Origin: Pogostemon cablin
Taxonomy: Eukaryota > Streptophyta > Magnoliopsida > Lamiales > Lamiaceae
DNA length: 64,000 bases
Assembly (NCBI GenBank): GCA_023678885.1
Contig: CM042966.1
Location: 28,038,028-28,102,027 of the forward strand
Direction of reading: 5' to 3'
The notes below the pieces were generated by a model. It was not told the origin of the DNA. It searched no databases and worked only from the letters and a program-made list of their open reading frames with translations. The position numbers and the translations under genes were made by a program. Positions 60,189-64,000 of the stretch are shown in pieces; within the stretch, counting starts at the first letter, position 1; each line of letters begins with the position of its first letter.

Positions 60189-60560
60189 CGTACATTAGTG
60201 TGCATTGTTAAGATGGAAACAAAAATACTTTAGTTATACGAATGTACATTAGTGTACATTCTACTGAAAAAGAAACTGAAAATACGTGATTAAATTGAAG
60301 AACTCTACTAATGTACATTAGTGTGCATTCTTGAGAGAGAAATAGAAAATACGTGATTAAACTGAAAAACCCTACGAATGTACATCAGTGTGCATCTTTG
60401 AGATAGAAACAAAAAATACACGATTGAAACTATTGTTAAGTACATTAATATGCATTCTTAGAGAGAAACAGAAAAGAAAATAAACAATTAAATTGAAGAA
60501 CATACGAATGTACATTAGTGTGCATCTTTGAGAAAGAAACAGAAAATACATGATTAATTA
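60189..60560. repeat. minisatellite, six copies of ~67 bp
   Basis: The unit contains GAATGTACATTAGTGTGCAT, then a purine-rich AGAGAGAAACAGAAAATAC and GATTAAATTGAAGAAC. Copies begin near 60189, 60241, 60308, 60375, 60440 and 60507 and differ by small changes. Confidence 0.8.
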
Positions 60561-61480
60561 AATTGAAATAGGGTTGTTATAATTATCTTTAAATCTCTCC
60601 TTAAATCTTTCACATATTGTTTTTATTTGATTTAATGTACATTAGTGTTCAATGAAACTAGTGTTAAGTGAAAACGTTGAAATATTTAGCATTGTAAATA
60701 AGGGTAAAGTTGAAAAAAAATATAGACGTTTAAATCAATATATTTATTAATAATTAGGTTATATACACGTGTACCTACCCGTAATAATTTCATTTAAAAA
60801 TAATAAAAAATGGCAAATGGAGATGCATGTACAAGAAGATAATATATCATGTACTATGTATAGACCGGTGGGACTGGGAGGACACGTGGTGTCATGTGTG
60901 TAATTAATTTAATCTATATTTGTTGAAAATTTACTCAAATTTGCCTACAAAATACAGCAATAAATTTACAACTGTTACCCAACCGAAATTAGGAAGAGAT
61001 TTCATTAGTCTAATGATTAAATCACCCATAAGTTTGGTTTGACTGTCTTGTAACATTGACTTTGTAATTTACAAATAAAATTTTTTTAGGATTTGTTTTA
61101 TGTTTGTTACGGTAATAAAATTTTAAATGGCTGATCTAATGATATGGTAAATACTATTATACTGAGTGATAATGATAGGAGAGCAATGGAGCATGACAGA
61201 AAAAATTGAAAGTGGAGAAATAAAAGTTAATTTGTGAAAGAAAGTACGTATTTGAATTAATATATAGAGAAGATGTAGTAACTTTCTTACACAATATTAG
61301 GTGGGACAGGTCTCTCTTCTAAGAGTAATTTAATTATTGTATAAGGTGATCCAATTTATTCTAAATAATAATATAATTATTTTTATAGAGTATCCATTTA
61401 ATTTTAAGAATTCTGTGAAAACTAACGGGGAAATTTTGGAGAGGTAGTAGTTCCCTTTTCCAAAAAGTAACATAACCTAA
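60561..61480. other. AT-rich intergenic DNA, no gene seen
   Basis: No credible coding sequence, RNA gene or clear repeat ends. Confidence 0.55.
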
Positions 61481-61483
61481 TTA

Positions 61484-61701
61484 ATCCCTCCGTTCCCCAC
61501 GAGGGTCTTTTGCTTTTCGGTAGATTGAGGAATTTTATTATTTAATGTGGGGTGATTAGTTGTATTAGTGAAGGTGTGAACCCTATATTTTAATTGTATT
61601 AGTGGATGTGTGTGAGTTTTATGTGTGTAAAAAAAGAAATTTGACTTTTTGGGTGAGACGCCAAAATGAAAAAAAAATTCTTTTGAATGGGACGGATGAA
61701 G
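61484..61701. repeat. Stowaway-type MITE
   Basis: TCCCTCCGTTCCCCACGAGG at the left, AATGGGACGGATGAAG at the right; ~218 bp. Confidence 0.65.
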
Positions 61702-64000
61702 TATTTATATTGGGTTATTCAATTTACTCTAAAGGTAATTTAATTATTTCTACAGAGTAATCCAATTAATTCAGAATAATTCTTCGTTAGCTCACAGCAA
61801 AAATCTTAAACCTTACACACTAGAGATAAAATATGTTCAAACAACAACTATATCATTTACCATATTTTATCTATATAATAAACATACTTTAGTGATGATC
61901 AATCATCTTTTGTCTATTATTATTATTTATATTATTATTATTAAATATAATTAATATAAAATAATTAATCTTTATTAAGTTGAGTTTAGGTTGGCTCATT
62001 AACAAAACTAGTACTCCATTTAGCAAGCTTGAATTCAAGATGGAGTACTTACGAACTGAACTGAATCGAATCGAACCGAGCTCGATTTTAGTAAGCCCTC
62101 GAGTACTTCGTTAAACTTTAACAACTCTAGCGAAGTCATTAAGTTCACTAAACTTCTATGTAAGTATTCTCATCGTGAATTTTGAGTTGGTGAATTTATA
62201 CCCTCGCACTGATAGTTTCCTCTTATCTAATACCCTCGCTCTTGTGTCAACTCTCTTAATTAGCTTACACTTCACATAACTAACATGTCTCTGAATTATG
62301 CAGGTGGCCTTTATTTTAAGATTTGTTACATGGGAAGTTGTTTTTGTTCTTTTTTTTTTTTTTGGGTTAAATGGGGTGCATAGTTTAATTAGCTTGCAGA
62401 AGTTGGTTATTTGTTGGTTTAATCGGAAATTATTTGTATTCTTTTCCCATTGAGTGTGGGATATGGACAGAATATGGGAAGGGATAGATTTGTATGACAC
62501 ATCTTATTATGAGATCATTTTATGTTTTCATAATTGGTTATTATTTTTTTATTAGAGATGTTATCACTTTTCTTTTAAAATATTATAAATTTTCAAATAT
62601 TATCACTTTTCATTTATACTATAAATTATTTATGAAATAATCCTTAACACTATTATCACTTTTTTATTATAAAAGATTATCACTTCTTATTCAACTTACG
62701 AAAATTATTTCATGAATATGGTCTCAAACAAGTCTTTGTCATATAGGTAAGGTCAATGATAAAATGTGTGATTGAATATTTAGCAATGTCATCTTGATAA
62801 GTGGACAAGATACCTGCATTTCTTTGGGAGGCCAAACAAAACTCCAACTTCATGAATTGTTTTAGGTAATGTGTAGTGTGAATCTTTAATAGATGAACTA
62901 GAAGAAGGGAGGTAGAAAGTAGTCCTTTAACATCTTTTAGGTTGCATTATCTGAATGGATTTGGTTGAAACAGCGTTTTCGAGAGGTTATTCTTAAACAG
63001 GAAACAAGTTTGGGATGAAATCTTTGGGCAAAGAGCTGGATAAGCCAACTCTAGGAGTGGTTAGAATTTCTGTTACATTTTGGTGTTAAATTACATCTTT
63101 TGTTGCAAATTGTTAGATGGTTAACACAGGATATAATAAAATTTTCCTCTCGCAAACGTATCACTCATCTAACACGCATATAACATGAAATATAACATTG
63201 AAATATGACTGGACATTCGGATTCCCCAAGCACCTCCACACCCCAGCCCAACAGAGTAATAGAGAGGTAAATTATGATGATTCATTCGATCAATAAGGAC
63301 TAGAACACTGCTTACTCCACACAAAGAGGCCCTCGTTATGGGATGAAACCTCTCTCAAGGAAATAAGCTTATGAATAAAGGATGATGAATTTTTGTCCAC
63401 ATACAGAGAACATATTTTTATTTTTAAATATAAAAATGACTTGTTCCACTGTCCAATTAAATGTAAGCTGAATACCCATCTTTTATTATCATGAGATAAC
63501 CACCCCGAAAGAGTTGAGAGTGACCTCCATTAGAAAGTTTCTTGATAACAAATTAACCCCCAAAAAAACATTTCTCCTTTATAGATTTACAGACCTTTCA
63601 GTGTGCTACAACAAATTGGCCATAGAGATGAACTAAAGTTGATATATATAAATGCATTAAAACTACGACTAAAAGTTTCAAGATTCATACTACCAACAAC
63701 CTTATTATATCAGACATAACAAGAACCCTAAAATAACTCTCGAAAAGATATAAAAGAGTTCCATGAATCTATCATTACTGTTTCAGACAGAATCAGCACC
63801 ACATGGCTGGTCTAGGTTTCAGTTTCTACGAAAGCAGAAAGTCAAACAATAGAACATACTGTAATATTGGAGTAGCACACAATAGCAAATACTATCCGAA
63901 GCATTTGAAATAAGATATGTTTTCTGTTCTTGGGAGAGTTGTAGAAGGTATAATAAGTATATCTGCAATATTATATTTTTATTAAACGTATTTTCTGATT
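61702..64000. other. intergenic DNA; last kilobase possibly transcribed
   Basis: 61,702-62,740 is AT-rich; the 114-codon minus-strand ORF at 62156-62500 shows no family features. From about 62,800 to 64,000 base composition is closer to that of UTRs and introns here, but no splice-linked coding sequence is evident. It could be the 3' end or an intron of a gene beyond the window. Confidence 0.4.

Noticed and set aside
62156..62500. 114-codon minus-strand ORF
   Set aside because: Lys-rich run comes from a poly-T stretch and there is no family resemblance or splice context.

Overview
The window is nuclear DNA from a flowering plant, almost certainly a eudicot. Evidence is split genes with GT-AG introns, plant-specific families (AP2/ERF, DUF247, NFD4-like nodulin/MFS, EAR-motif protein), plant LTR retrotransposons, and very many small inverted-repeat elements ending in the Stowaway-type motif CTCCCTCCGTCCC. 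The intergenic DNA is very AT-rich. I cannot name the species.

Layout. 1-9478: the 3' three quarters of a decayed Ty3/gypsy element of the Tat lineage: broken reverse transcriptase, two RNase H domains, integrase, then a long tail with two degenerate genes on the opposite strand, a polypurine tract and a 570-bp 3' LTR. 9.5-11.6 kb: foldback elements, one inserted in another. 11,969-17,002 (+): a five-exon gene for a 243-residue EAR-motif protein whose first intron holds three tandem 544-bp repeats. 17-22.4 kb: AT-rich DNA with MITEs. 22,410-22,967 (-): a single-exon AP2/ERF gene. 23-40.4 kb: gene-poor, layered repeats (MITEs, a solo-type LTR, a Mutator-like element with 9-bp target duplication inside another inverted-repeat element, a foldback carrying a copia RT scrap, minisatellites).

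40.4-57 kb is the gene-rich part. In order: acetylornithine aminotransferase (-, two frameshifts), a BRIZ-type RING/ZnF-UBP E3 ligase subunit (-, 12 exons, one frameshift), a DUF247 protein (+), an NFD4-like MFS transporter (+, 3 exons) and a SAM-domain protein (-). The BRIZ and DUF247 genes are divergent with only 353 bp between their start codons. 57-64 kb is intergenic, with a harbinger-like foldback, a ~67-bp minisatellite and a further MITE; the last kilobase is less AT-rich and may belong to a gene beyond the edge.

The genes do not form one pathway; they are ordinary housekeeping and regulatory plant genes. The most notable things are the pair of promoter-bearing antisense genes in the Tat element, the intronic triplication, the captured RT scrap, and three frameshifts confined to two neighbouring conserved genes, which suggest either gene decay or local consensus errors. 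All exon coordinates were derived by eye from splice signals and family conservation, without transcript data.
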